A DNA stretch of 8,609 nucleotides from Treponema sp. (GCA_012799545.1 JAAZLA010000056.1:1-8609); one strand, 5' to 3'. Shown: positions 1 to 6,760, counted from the stretch's first letter. The notes: a model not told the origin generated them from the letters alone. Program-made: numbers and translations.

Positions 1-486
1 CTCAAAACGCAGGAGGGGAAATCTCTTCTCATCGGTGCAGGTACCGTTATCAATGCAGAGATTGCAAAAAAAGCCATAGATGCTGGAAGTCAATTCCTTG
101 TAAGCCCCGGAACGAATGCAAAAACCATTGCCTATTGCAGGGCAGAGTCCACTCCCATTATCCCGGGAGTAAGCTCGGCAAGCGACATCGAAGGAGCTCT
201 TGAGCAGGGGCTCAATCTTCTAAAGTTTTTCCCAAGCGAAGCCCTCGGCGGTTTGAAGATGCTTCAAGCACTTCGCGGCCCCTTTCCGCAGGTTTCTTTT
301 ATGCCAACAGGTGGCATCAATCGAGCAAACTTAAAAGCCTATGCAGCGGAAAAATCGGTTTTTGCCATTGGAGGTAGCTGGATGGTCGCTCCAGAAGATA
401 TAGAAAGCGAAAACTGGGAAAAAATAACAAAGCTTAGCTCAGAAGCATTAGCGCTCTGGGAAGAAGGTAGAAAGGCTCTCCTTTGA
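1..486 (+). CDS. eda: KDPG aldolase (2-dehydro-3-deoxy-phosphogluconate aldolase), 5'-truncated by window edge
   Basis: The frame is open from base 1 to the TGA at 484-486 and gives the last 161 residues; the start lies outside the window. The family is a cytoplasmic class I aldolase that splits 2-keto-3-deoxy-6-phosphogluconate into pyruvate and glyceraldehyde 3-phosphate (Entner-Doudoroff and uronate routes). Visible motifs are IGAGTV (fragment residues 11-16), FLVSPGT (32-38), LKFFPSEALGG with the expected Schiff-base lysine at fragment residue 75 (bases 223-225), PTGGI, and IGGSWMV near the end. From memory, the C-terminal half is very close to E. coli Eda. Compared with the usual 205-215 residues, roughly 45-50 are missing, including the catalytic Glu region. 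An internal ATG at 253 is not the start, because family motifs lie upstream of it. The last 39 bp overlap the convergent GH1 gene. Neighbouring uronate or KDG genes would be expected to the left but cannot be seen. Confidence 0.95.
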   Translation, partial: LKTQEGKSLLIGAGTVINAEIAKKAIDAGSQFLVSPGTNAKTIAYCRAESTPIIPGVSSASDIEGALEQGLNLLKFFPSEALGGLKMLQALRGPFPQVSFMPTGGINRANLKAYAAEKSVFAIGGSWMVAPEDIESENWEKITKLSSEALALWEEGRKALL

Positions 487-1749
487 TACGCCTCGCTCTT
501 TTATAATGCTCGCATAAAACTGAGCACTTTTTCTCAAGGTTCTTTTTTGGCTCTTATAATCAATTTCTACAAGCCCAAACTTACCGCTTTCGCCTTCGAG
601 CCATTCAAAATTGTCCATGAATGACCAGTGATAATAGCGCTCTATTGGTAAACCTAGGTCTGAAACGACCTTTAAATGCTCATAGATATAGAGGCTACGG
701 AACTGGTCTTTGGCATCGCAGGTACCGTTTTCTGTTATATACAGAGGTTTTTTGTATTTTTTATAAAGCCCTTTGCAAATAATTCCTAAGCCCTTGGGAT
801 ATATCTCCCAGCCGAGGTCGTTATAGTCTTTTCTAGGAAAGATATCTTGTTTAAAAAAGCGCACCGCATCTCGCGTATAATAATTAATACCCAAAAAATC
901 GTGGTAGTTGCCTTTTTTTATACCATGCTTTTTAAATGCCTTTTTTTGCATGGGAAAGGTTCGCCTCCCCGTCGCACAGCTTTTTGTTAAACCCTTTTGA
1001 AAAAGAGCGTCGTACAAAAAAGCACTCAAGTGATGGAAGGGATTCCACCAGTGATAGGCATCGAAAATGCGGTAATGATGAGCGAGTCCCACGCGCACTG
1101 GTTTTTCGCCATAGATCCTATGAATTTTTTCATAAGACTTAATATGACTGATTGTCATGTGGGTATACACTTTTTGCAATGAGCTAAAATTTTTTTTACC
1201 TGGTGGCCATATACCAAAAAAATAGCCGTTTACCGCATAGACATTTATTTCGTTAAAACTAATCCATTCATCAACAAGGTCTTTTAAGGATTCAACAACA
1301 TACGTTACAAAGCGTAAAAAAATGTCGATAGATTTTTCTTCTTCAAAGGCAGCCATTTTTTCAAACCACAGTGGATTGGTAAAATGATGCAAGGTAACCA
1401 AGACTTGTATTTTATTTTTTTGCAAAAGTTTTATGAGCCTTCTATAATGCTCGATGGCGCTTGCGTCAAAAACACCATCCTCAGGTTCAATACGACTCCA
1501 TTCAATACCGAGCCGATATATGGACATGCCCATTTTTGCCATAAGTGCAATGTCTTCTTCGTAGCGGTTCCAATGGTCAGCGCTAATCAAGGGAGATGTG
1601 CCGTCTTTTATCTTCCCCTGCTCTGCCCAATCAAGCCATGAATTCGGTATAGATGAGCCCTCGATTTGTGTTGCTGCAGTTGCTGCTCCAAGAAGTAGGG
1701 ACGCGGGCAGAGAAAATGGTTCAAGCTTTTTTGTATGTTTTTCTATCAT
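448..1749 (-). CDS. Glycoside hydrolase family 1 (beta-glucosidase/beta-galactosidase type), last gene of the arg operon
   Basis: This 433-residue protein has the GH1 signatures in order: GAATAATQIEG (21-31, glycone-binding Q28), TLHHFTNPLW (119-128, H122), SFNEIN (164-169, acid/base E167), GINYYT (287-292), ITENG (338-342, nucleophile E340) and NFEWLEGES (380-388, E382). The fold is a TIM barrel that hydrolyses beta-linked glucosides or galactosides with retention. There is no signal peptide, so it should act in the cytoplasm on imported oligosaccharides. The NEIN form of the acid/base motif is common in 6-phospho-beta-glucosidases. However, E382 sits where unphosphorylated-sugar enzymes use Glu to hold O4/O6, and the phosphate-binding Ser/Lys/Tyr set is not apparent, so a non-phosphorylated substrate is more likely. 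It is slightly short for the family (about 440-480). Its ATG overlaps the argD stop as ATGA, with no good Shine-Dalgarno at normal spacing, so translation is probably coupled. The last 12 codons and the stop overlap the eda coding end. Confidence 0.93.
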   Translation of the reverse strand: MIEKHTKKLEPFSLPASLLLGAATAATQIEGSSIPNSWLDWAEQGKIKDGTSPLISADHWNRYEEDIALMAKMGMSIYRLGIEWSRIEPEDGVFDASAIEHYRRLIKLLQKNKIQVLVTLHHFTNPLWFEKMAAFEEEKSIDIFLRFVTYVVESLKDLVDEWISFNEINVYAVNGYFFGIWPPGKKNFSSLQKVYTHMTISHIKSYEKIHRIYGEKPVRVGLAHHYRIFDAYHWWNPFHHLSAFLYDALFQKGLTKSCATGRRTFPMQKKAFKKHGIKKGNYHDFLGINYYTRDAVRFFKQDIFPRKDYNDLGWEIYPKGLGIICKGLYKKYKKPLYITENGTCDAKDQFRSLYIYEHLKVVSDLGLPIERYYHWSFMDNFEWLEGESGKFGLVEIDYKSQKRTLRKSAQFYASIIKERGVSKESLSTFFPER

Positions 1750-2897
1750 GCAGTAAGCACTTCCCGAAAAATAGCAAGACCGGTTTCTATTTCTGCCTCA
1801 CTAATAATAAGCGGTGGCAAAAAACGAAGTGTTTTAAGACCAGCAGTTGTAACACAGAGCCCATTATCGAGGCAGGCTTTTTGAAAAGGCGCTGCTTCGA
1901 AGTTAATATCGATTCCAATCATAAGCCCCCTTCCCCGCACTTCTTGAATAATATCGAGATTCCAAGAGCGAATTGTGTTTTGAATCTTCTCACCCATTTT
2001 TATAACATGATTTTGCATACACTCAGTATTGATTTCTTTTAACACCGCTTTTGCAGCAGCAAGTGCGAGTGGATTTCCCCCAAAGGTTGACTGATGGTCT
2101 CCTGCAACAAAGACATCGCTTGCCCTTCCTCGGAAAAGACAGGCTCCCATTGGTACGCCGCCAGCAATCCCCTTTGCAAGCGTTATAATATCTGGATTTA
2201 TTCCCAGTGTGGTACTTGCCAGGAGACTTCCCGTTCGCATCATACCCGTTTGCACTTCATCGACAATAAAGAGAGCATCGACTTCACGAGCTTTTTTTTC
2301 AAGCGCTTGTGCCCAGTCTGCATCGATGAGGTTTACCCCACCTTCGCCCTGAACAGCTTCAATCATAATTGCACAAACAGATGCATCGATAAAATCAAGA
2401 GCAGCATAATCGTTTGCCTTCATGTGCTTAAAATCTGGAGTATAGGGTGCAAAACTTTCAGGATGAAATTTTTCTTGCCCGGTTGCCGAAAGCGTTGTGA
2501 GGGTCCGTCCATGAAAAGACTGCTTTAAAGTTACAATGGTCTTTTTTTGTGCCTGTATGCCAAAGCCATATTTTCGAGCTAATTTTATAGCTGCCTCATT
2601 TGCCTCAGCCCCGGAATTACAATAAAAAACGCCTTCCATCTCTGTCGCTTTCAAAAGGGCATCGGTGTATGAAACACCAACATCGCTAATATAATAATTT
2701 GATATATGGATTTGTTTTTCTACTTGTTTTTGAATTGCAGTAACCAATGCTGGATGATTATGTCCTAAGCAATTAACGCCAATGCCCGAAACAAAATCTA
2801 TGTATTCTTTTCCGTGAATATCTCTTAGTTGTGCACCCTTCCCCTTTGTAAAAACAACAGGAAAACTACCATAATTATTTGCAACTCGTTCTTTCAT
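1746..2897 (-). CDS. argD: Acetylornithine aminotransferase
   Basis: A 383-residue class III PLP-dependent aminotransferase of normal length. It converts N-acetylglutamate 5-semialdehyde to N-acetylornithine with glutamate as amino donor. Visible features are NCLGHNHP (42-49), the cofactor phosphate region NSGAEANEAAIKLAR (94-108), SFHGRT (127-132), IEAVQGEGG (179-187), the cofactor-binding aspartate in VDEVQTG (D213), the Schiff-base lysine in LAKGIAGGVPMGA (K242), STFGGNPLA (270-278) and RGRGLMIGI near the C terminus. A strong Shine-Dalgarno GGAGG (plus-strand bases 2902-2906) fixes the start. It follows argB after a 36-bp gap. The family includes gamma-aminobutyrate and ornithine aminotransferases with similar motifs, but its place between argB and the operon end makes ArgD the clear choice. 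A second role on succinyl-diaminopimelate, known for some ArgD proteins, cannot be judged here. Confidence 0.95.
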   Translation of the reverse strand: MKERVANNYGSFPVVFTKGKGAQLRDIHGKEYIDFVSGIGVNCLGHNHPALVTAIQKQVEKQIHISNYYISDVGVSYTDALLKATEMEGVFYCNSGAEANEAAIKLARKYGFGIQAQKKTIVTLKQSFHGRTLTTLSATGQEKFHPESFAPYTPDFKHMKANDYAALDFIDASVCAIMIEAVQGEGGVNLIDADWAQALEKKAREVDALFIVDEVQTGMMRTGSLLASTTLGINPDIITLAKGIAGGVPMGACLFRGRASDVFVAGDHQSTFGGNPLALAAAKAVLKEINTECMQNHVIKMGEKIQNTIRSWNLDIIQEVRGRGLMIGIDINFEAAPFQKACLDNGLCVTTAGLKTLRFLPPLIISEAEIETGLAIFREVLTA

Positions 2898-2933
2898 GCT
2901 TCCTCCATCAAATAATAAAGACTCAGTTTTATA

Positions 2934-3830
2934 CTACTCATTCATCAACATTGTTCCAACACCGCGATCTGAAAACATTTCTATAAGCAGTGAATGTTTT
3001 ACCCTCCCGTCAATAATATGCGTCCGTGGAACACCGCCTTTCAATGCCTCTAAACAACATTCAATTTTCGGTATCATTCCATCAGATATTACTCCCGTAG
3101 CGATCATCGAAGGAATTGCTTCCCGGGCAATACGCTTTATGAGAGAGTTGGGATTTTTAATATCGCGAAGTACTCCTGGCACATTTGTTAACTGCACAAA
3201 TTTTTCTGCTCCCAAGGCAACCGCAATTTTTGCCGCAGCAGTATCTGCATTTATATTGTAGAGTGCTGTGTCTCCTTGCTCACCAAGGGCAACAGTTGAA
3301 ACAACGGGAATAAAGCCTTGGTCTAAAAGGGATTTAAGAATTTCAGGATTTACCTCACTCACTTCTCCAACAAAGCCTAAATCTTCACCGTTTTTATCTA
3401 TTTTTTTTGCTCGCAATAAGCCTGAATCAACACCGCTTAAACCACATGCCTTTCCACCTTCTTGCAAAAGAATGCCGACAATGTCCTTATTAAGTTTTCC
3501 CGTCAATACCATTTGCACCACTTCCATGGTTTCTTCATCGGTATAGCGCAAACCCTGCACAAACTTTGATTCCTTACCTATTTTTTCAAGCATATTGTTT
3601 ATTTCAGGACCGCCGCCGTGAACGAGGACTACCTGGATACCAATGGTATTCAATAAAACAATGTCTTGCATAACTGCTTGTTTTAATTCCTCGTTTAACA
3701 TAGCGTTTCCGCCGTATTTTACAACAACGACTTTTCCAACCCAATGCTTAAAATATGGAAGGGCTTCAACTAAAACTTCTGCCCAGTCCTTATTGCTCAA
3801 TTCTGATTCTTTTATGTGCTTTTCACTCAT
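2934..3830 (-). CDS. argB: Acetylglutamate kinase, probably arginine-inhibited type
   Basis: A 298-residue amino acid kinase that phosphorylates N-acetylglutamate, the committed step to ornithine. Motifs are VVKYGGNAM (36-44, phosphate-binding K38 and the glycine turn), LVHGGGPEINNML (69-81), QGLRYTD (92-98), a substrate-binding YNINAD (191-196), QLTNVPGV (213-220) and DGMIPK (250-255). About 30 residues precede KYGG and form a predicted amphipathic helix ending in LPYFKHW. This extension is typical of hexameric, arginine-inhibited enzymes and is absent from E. coli ArgB. The C terminus, with HIIDGRVKHSLL followed by EMFSDRGVGTM, matches the arginine-site signature described for that class. 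The start is supported by GAGGA about 6 bases upstream of the ATG. It lies 29 bp after argJ and 36 bp before argD, so all are probably on one transcript. Confidence 0.96.
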   Translation of the reverse strand: MSEKHIKESELSNKDWAEVLVEALPYFKHWVGKVVVVKYGGNAMLNEELKQAVMQDIVLLNTIGIQVVLVHGGGPEINNMLEKIGKESKFVQGLRYTDEETMEVVQMVLTGKLNKDIVGILLQEGGKACGLSGVDSGLLRAKKIDKNGEDLGFVGEVSEVNPEILKSLLDQGFIPVVSTVALGEQGDTALYNINADTAAAKIAVALGAEKFVQLTNVPGVLRDIKNPNSLIKRIAREAIPSMIATGVISDGMIPKIECCLEALKGGVPRTHIIDGRVKHSLLIEMFSDRGVGTMLMNE

Positions 3831-3859
3831 TTTTATTCCTCATAGCCTTTCCTTATTGC

Positions 3860-5119
3860 TTAGGTACGATAATCACCATTTATTTTTACATAATCATAGC
3901 TTAAATCACAGCCCCAGGCCTTTGCGCTTGCTTCTCCATCTTCTAAATCGACAAGAATACGAATGTTTTTTTCGCTTAAAATTGTCTTTGCCTTATCCTC
4001 GTCAAAGTCTAGTGGCCTACCTTTTTCAAAGACAAGCAATTCACCTGCCTCGCTTGCAAAGGAAAGGCTTACTTTTTCTGGACTAAAAAGGGAGCCAGAA
4101 TAACCGAGGGCACAAAGAATCCTCCCCCAGTTTGCATCCCGTCCAAAAAATGCGGCTTTTACCAAGCTTGAAGAAATAACCGACTTTGCCAAGTTACGAG
4201 CGCTTTCCTTGTCGCTTGCACCCCGTAGCTCACATTCGAGCATATGCGTTGCACCCTCACCATCGGAAGCAATTGCCTTTGCCATTTCTATGTTAATAGC
4301 CTTCAAAGCGTCTAGAAAAACATAGTAGTCTTCGTTTTTTTTATCGATACAAGGATTATCTGCCAAACCATTTGCCAGAATAAAGAGCGTGTCATTTGTG
4401 CTTGTATCTCCATCAACTGAGACCGCATTATACGAATCGAGGACGCTTTCTTTGAGCGCCTCATCAAGAAGTTCCGATGTAATATTGCAATCGCTTGTAA
4501 CAAAGCCAAGCATCGTTCCCATATTGATATGTATCATGCCGGAACCCTTTGCCATTGTACCGAGTCGAACCTCTTTGCCCGCAATTTGCACAGAAAGCGC
4601 GGCTTCTTTGTGCACAAGGTCGGTTGTCATAATCGCCCGTCGTGCAAGCTCGTTGCCCTCCTTGGACAAGCCCGAAACAAGGGCGGGGATTTTTGGCAAG
4701 ATATCTTCTATGGGCATTTGTTTTCCTATAACGCCAGTAGATGCAATAAGAACATCTTGTGCGGAAAGCTCGGTATAACCAGCACTCGCCAAAGCCTTTG
4801 CTGTAGCCTCTGTCATAGCACCTGCATCGGCTGCCCCTTCGCTACCGGTACAGGCATTTGCATTACCCGAATTGACAATAATTGCCTGAGCTTTTTTTTC
4901 TTTTTCTAGATATGAACGGCTCAATTTTACCGGCTCAGCTTGAACGAGATTTTTTGTAAAAACGCCACTTGCCCGAGAAGGGACTTCTGAAACAATAAGA
5001 GCGAGGTCTTCTTTTTTGCTCGATTTTTTTATCCCTGCACAGAGGGCATGCGCTGTAAAGCCTTTGGGAAAGCAGACGCCACCTTCAGCCCATTGTATAG
5101 ATGTTTTATTTGTATTCAT
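3860..5119 (-). CDS. argJ: Glutamate N-acetyltransferase (ornithine acetyltransferase)
   Basis: A 419-residue, full-length ArgJ. The enzyme transfers the acetyl group from N-acetylornithine to glutamate, releasing ornithine and recycling N-acetylglutamate; some members also use acetyl-CoA. ArgJ precursors cut themselves before a conserved threonine to give alpha and beta chains. Here the site reads KGSGMIHINMGTML (191-204), so T202 should be the nucleophile. Other conserved parts are NSGNANACTG (83-92), the oxyanion-hole region STGVIG (127-132), DGDTSTND (236-243), GRDANWGRI (326-334) and the C-terminal YVKINGDYRT, with the conserved terminal Asn and Thr (N414, T419). The usual cleavage context is PNMAT, whereas this protein has INMGT. 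An AGAGG ribosome site lies about 7 bases before the ATG. The presence of ArgJ points to the cyclic pathway; no argE or argA is in the window. Confidence 0.96.
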   Translation of the reverse strand: MNTNKTSIQWAEGGVCFPKGFTAHALCAGIKKSSKKEDLALIVSEVPSRASGVFTKNLVQAEPVKLSRSYLEKEKKAQAIIVNSGNANACTGSEGAADAGAMTEATAKALASAGYTELSAQDVLIASTGVIGKQMPIEDILPKIPALVSGLSKEGNELARRAIMTTDLVHKEAALSVQIAGKEVRLGTMAKGSGMIHINMGTMLGFVTSDCNITSELLDEALKESVLDSYNAVSVDGDTSTNDTLFILANGLADNPCIDKKNEDYYVFLDALKAINIEMAKAIASDGEGATHMLECELRGASDKESARNLAKSVISSSLVKAAFFGRDANWGRILCALGYSGSLFSPEKVSLSFASEAGELLVFEKGRPLDFDEDKAKTILSEKNIRILVDLEDGEASAKAWGCDLSYDYVKINGDYRT

Positions 5120-5158
5120 CTTGCTACCTCTTTTACCTATTTTGATCTATGCTAAAAA

Positions 5159-6211
5159 CTAAAAAGCTCGGGGGATAAGGTCGAGACCAGCTTTTTCATC
5201 AAAGCCATACATAATATTCATGTTTTGAATTGCTTGCCCCGAAGCACCTTTTACCATATTGTCAAGAACCGATACTACTTGCAGCATCTTCCCCTCGTTT
5301 ACGACAAAGAGTGAAATATCACAATAATTTGTTCCGCGCACATGAGCTGTTTCAGGCATGCTTCCCAAGGGAAGAACGCGAATAAAGACTTCATCTTTAT
5401 AAAAGTCTGTATACAAGCGATACATTTCTTCTATTGAAACTTCCTTTTTAAGCTCGGCATAGGAGCATGAAAGAATGCCGCGACTCATGGGAACAAGATG
5501 TGGAGTAAAAACAATAGACGGTTTTTCTTTTGCAATCGATGAAAGGACATGCGCTATTTCTGGTTGATGCCGATGCGCAGCTACCCCATAAGCTTTGAAA
5601 GACTCACCGCATTCAGAAAAATTATTTGCAGCGCTTGGATTTCGCCCTGTTCCTGTTACACCGCTTTTACTGTCAATGATTATAGGAGAAGTTGATACAA
5701 GGTTATTTTCTACCGCGGGAATAAGGGCAAGCAAGGCACTGGTAACATAGCAGCCAGGATTTCCCACAATGCTTGTTTTTTTTATTTTTTCACGATGCAA
5801 TTCTGGCAAGCCATAAACAGCAGCCTTATGCGTTTCAGGAAAATCCCAAGACTTTTTATACCACTTGGTAAAGGTTTCCTCATCATCGTCAAAGCGAAAA
5901 TCACTCGAAAGATCTATCAGTTTTTTACCTTCTTTTAAACAGGCATCTGCCCATTTTTCTGCAAGACCGTGAGGAAGGGCGGTAAAAATAAGATCCGATT
6001 TTTCAAATACCTCGTCAGCATTGAGCAAGTTTCCTGAGCATTTTTGTGTATTGCAAAACGAGCGCAGATTTGGATAGATATCTTCAATATGTTGTCCTTC
6101 AAAGCTAACCGAGCTTAAAAAAAGCTCTTTTACATGAGGATGTTGTAGTAAAAACGCAATTAACTCTACACCCGTATAACCAGTTGCACCAATAATACCA
6201 ACTTTTATCAT
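5159..6211 (-). CDS. argC: N-acetyl-gamma-glutamyl-phosphate reductase, first gene of the operon
   Basis: A 350-residue reductase of the long (type 1) ArgC group that makes N-acetylglutamate semialdehyde from the acyl phosphate with NADPH. It begins with a Rossmann motif, VGIIGATGYTGVELI (4-18). TALPHG (77-82), DLSSDFR (100-106) and VYGLPELHR (132-140) follow, then GNPGCYVT (150-157) with the catalytic cysteine C154. SKSGVTGTGR (181-190), AHRHQPEI with the expected catalytic H215, HLVPMSRGI (238-246) and KGASGQAIQNMN (321-332) complete the family pattern. The ATG is preceded by GGGAG with a 6-base spacer (plus-strand bases 6218-6222), and a promoter-like pair lies about 30-60 bp upstream. The gap to argJ is 39 bp. 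Its place at the promoter-proximal end gives the classic argC-J-B-D order. Confidence 0.97.
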   Translation of the reverse strand: MIKVGIIGATGYTGVELIAFLLQHPHVKELFLSSVSFEGQHIEDIYPNLRSFCNTQKCSGNLLNADEVFEKSDLIFTALPHGLAEKWADACLKEGKKLIDLSSDFRFDDDEETFTKWYKKSWDFPETHKAAVYGLPELHREKIKKTSIVGNPGCYVTSALLALIPAVENNLVSTSPIIIDSKSGVTGTGRNPSAANNFSECGESFKAYGVAAHRHQPEIAHVLSSIAKEKPSIVFTPHLVPMSRGILSCSYAELKKEVSIEEMYRLYTDFYKDEVFIRVLPLGSMPETAHVRGTNYCDISLFVVNEGKMLQVVSVLDNMVKGASGQAIQNMNIMYGFDEKAGLDLIPRAF

Positions 6212-6217
6212 CGATTT

Positions 6218-6222
6218 CTCCC
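6218..6222 (-). promoter_or_regulatory. argC ribosome binding site
   Basis: On the minus strand the sequence GGGAG stands 6 bases before the ATG at 6211. It decides the argC start and falls inside the short leader predicted from the promoter upstream. Confidence 0.8.
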
Positions 6223-6239
6223 ATTGTCAAAGTCCCTAC

Positions 6240-6268
6240 AGTATATCGATTAGGCTTGAAAATAACAA
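6240..6268 (-). promoter_or_regulatory. Predicted sigma-70-type promoter of the arg operon
   Basis: Reading the minus strand, TTGTTA (6268-6263) and TATACT (6245-6240) are separated by 17 bases. The -10 box matches TATAAT at five of six positions and the -35 box matches TTGACA at four of six. Transcription would begin near 6233, giving a leader of about 20 bases, with no room for an attenuator or T-box. I see no clear ArgR-type box (a palindrome like TGAAT-N4-ATTCA) overlapping it. Confidence 0.6.
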
Positions 6269-6322
6269 GGAGAAAGAAAATAAAGTAGAAAAGCTATGCT
6301 TTCTCAAGAAATAAACCGATAA

Positions 6323-6332
6323 TCTAGCTAGA
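6323..6332. repeat. Perfect 10-bp palindrome upstream of the rightward promoter
   Basis: TCTAGCTAGA is its own reverse complement. It ends 4 bp before the -35 box of the rightward promoter and lies between the two divergent promoters. The position suits an activator or repressor site, but one 10-bp palindrome in AT-rich DNA can occur by chance. Confidence 0.35.
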
Positions 6333-6336
6333 AAAC

Positions 6337-6365
6337 TTGACGATACAGATAGTGCGTGGTAAAAT
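6337..6365 (+). promoter_or_regulatory. Predicted strong promoter with extended -10 for the Cys-rich protein/lipoprotein unit
   Basis: TTGACG (6337-6342) is followed after 17 bases by TAAAAT (6360-6365). TG stands one base before the -10, giving an extended -10 (TGGTAAAAT, 6357-6365). Both boxes match the consensus at five of six positions. The expected start of transcription is near 6372, leaving a leader of about 37 bases to the ATG at 6409. Confidence 0.75.
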
Positions 6366-6384
6366 AATACGTATACGTTGTATT
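6366..6384. promoter_or_regulatory. Candidate operator at the transcription start
   Basis: The core ACGTATACGT (6369-6378) is a perfect 10-bp palindrome. Around it, AATAC (6366-6370) and GTATT (6380-6384) form a second, overlapping inverted pair. The core straddles the predicted +1 of the rightward promoter, where a bound repressor would block initiation. No regulator gene is adjacent, so the binding protein is unknown. Confidence 0.4.
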
Positions 6385-6408
6385 AATTAAAATTGTATGG
6401 AGAGCATT

Positions 6409-6756
6409 ATGAATCAAAAAGAGACTTTCACAGAAACTAAAACATTGGAAAAAAACAATGTAACAAGTGAGAAAATTTATTGTGCAAACTGTGTGCATTG
6501 TAAGTTAGTGCCAAGTCCCGCTGGCATTCAAGACCAATTTTACCTGCGAGTACGTTGTGCAGCAGGAAAATGGAAGAAAAAACTGGGCGAAGAAAAAATT
6601 CACAAGTATTTTACGGTAACCCGTAGATGCATTGACTCTTGTGATGCCTATGAGCCCATGGGAGAAACAGAAGAGTTTATTAAACAACTAAAAAAGGATT
6701 TACCCTCAAAAGATGAAACATACGATCGATTTACCCATGAAACATATCAATTTTAA
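6409..6756 (+). CDS. Small six-cysteine protein, probably metal-binding; function unknown
   Basis: I do not recognise a named family, though the protein resembles Cys-rich small proteins I associate with treponemes. I choose ATG 6409 (115 residues) over the upstream in-frame ATG 6397, because GGAG at 6399-6402 sits 6 bases before 6409 and nothing similar precedes 6397. The first 22 or so residues are polar and probably disordered. A compact core follows, with cysteines at 25, 28, 31 (CANCVHC), 50, 74 and 78 (CIDSC) and a very basic stretch KWKKKLGEEKIHK (54-66). The spacing suggests a zinc-ribbon-like or Fe-S site. The C terminus (85-115) is charged and likely helical. There is no signal peptide or membrane segment, so it should be cytoplasmic. 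The basic core could contact nucleic acid, but that is inference. It is the first gene of a two-gene unit with the lipoprotein 4 bp downstream. Confidence 0.85.
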   Translation: MNQKETFTETKTLEKNNVTSEKIYCANCVHCKLVPSPAGIQDQFYLRVRCAAGKWKKKLGEEKIHKYFTVTRRCIDSCDAYEPMGETEEFIKQLKKDLPSKDETYDRFTHETYQF

Positions 6757-6760
6757 ACAA

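Noticed and set aside
471..484. Small inverted repeat AAAGG-CTCT-CCTTT at the end of eda as a terminator
   Set aside because: The stem is only 5 bp, has no T-run after it, and lies inside the coding overlap.
2928..2956. TATAAA on the minus strand at the argB end as an internal promoter for argD-GH1
   Set aside because: At 17-18 bases upstream there is only GAACAA or GGAACA, a poor -35, and no extended -10; a single hexamer is expected by chance in this AT-rich DNA.
1384..4909. Several open frames of 60-147 codons opposite the arg and GH1 genes
   Set aside because: They lie wholly within well-identified genes, carry low-complexity or Ser/Cys-rich antisense translations, and show no family motifs.
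6225..6230. TTGACA on the minus strand just before argC as a -35 box
   Set aside because: A matching -10 would fall inside the argC coding region, and no TATAAT-like hexamer is there. The upstream TTGTTA/TATACT pair fits better.
6287..6304. Inverted repeat AGAAAAGC-TAT-GCTTTCT in the divergent gap
   Set aside because: The stem needs a bulged A and the 3-base loop is tight; there is no U-run and it lies outside both predicted transcripts.
6397..6408. Earlier ATG at 6397 as the start of the Cys-rich protein
   Set aside because: No ribosome site precedes it, whereas GGAG at 6399-6402 is well spaced for the ATG at 6409.
6713..6760. Upstream ATGs (6713, 6737) for the lipoprotein
   Set aside because: They would place about 8-16 polar residues before an otherwise normal lipoprotein signal peptide and have no ribosome site at proper spacing.
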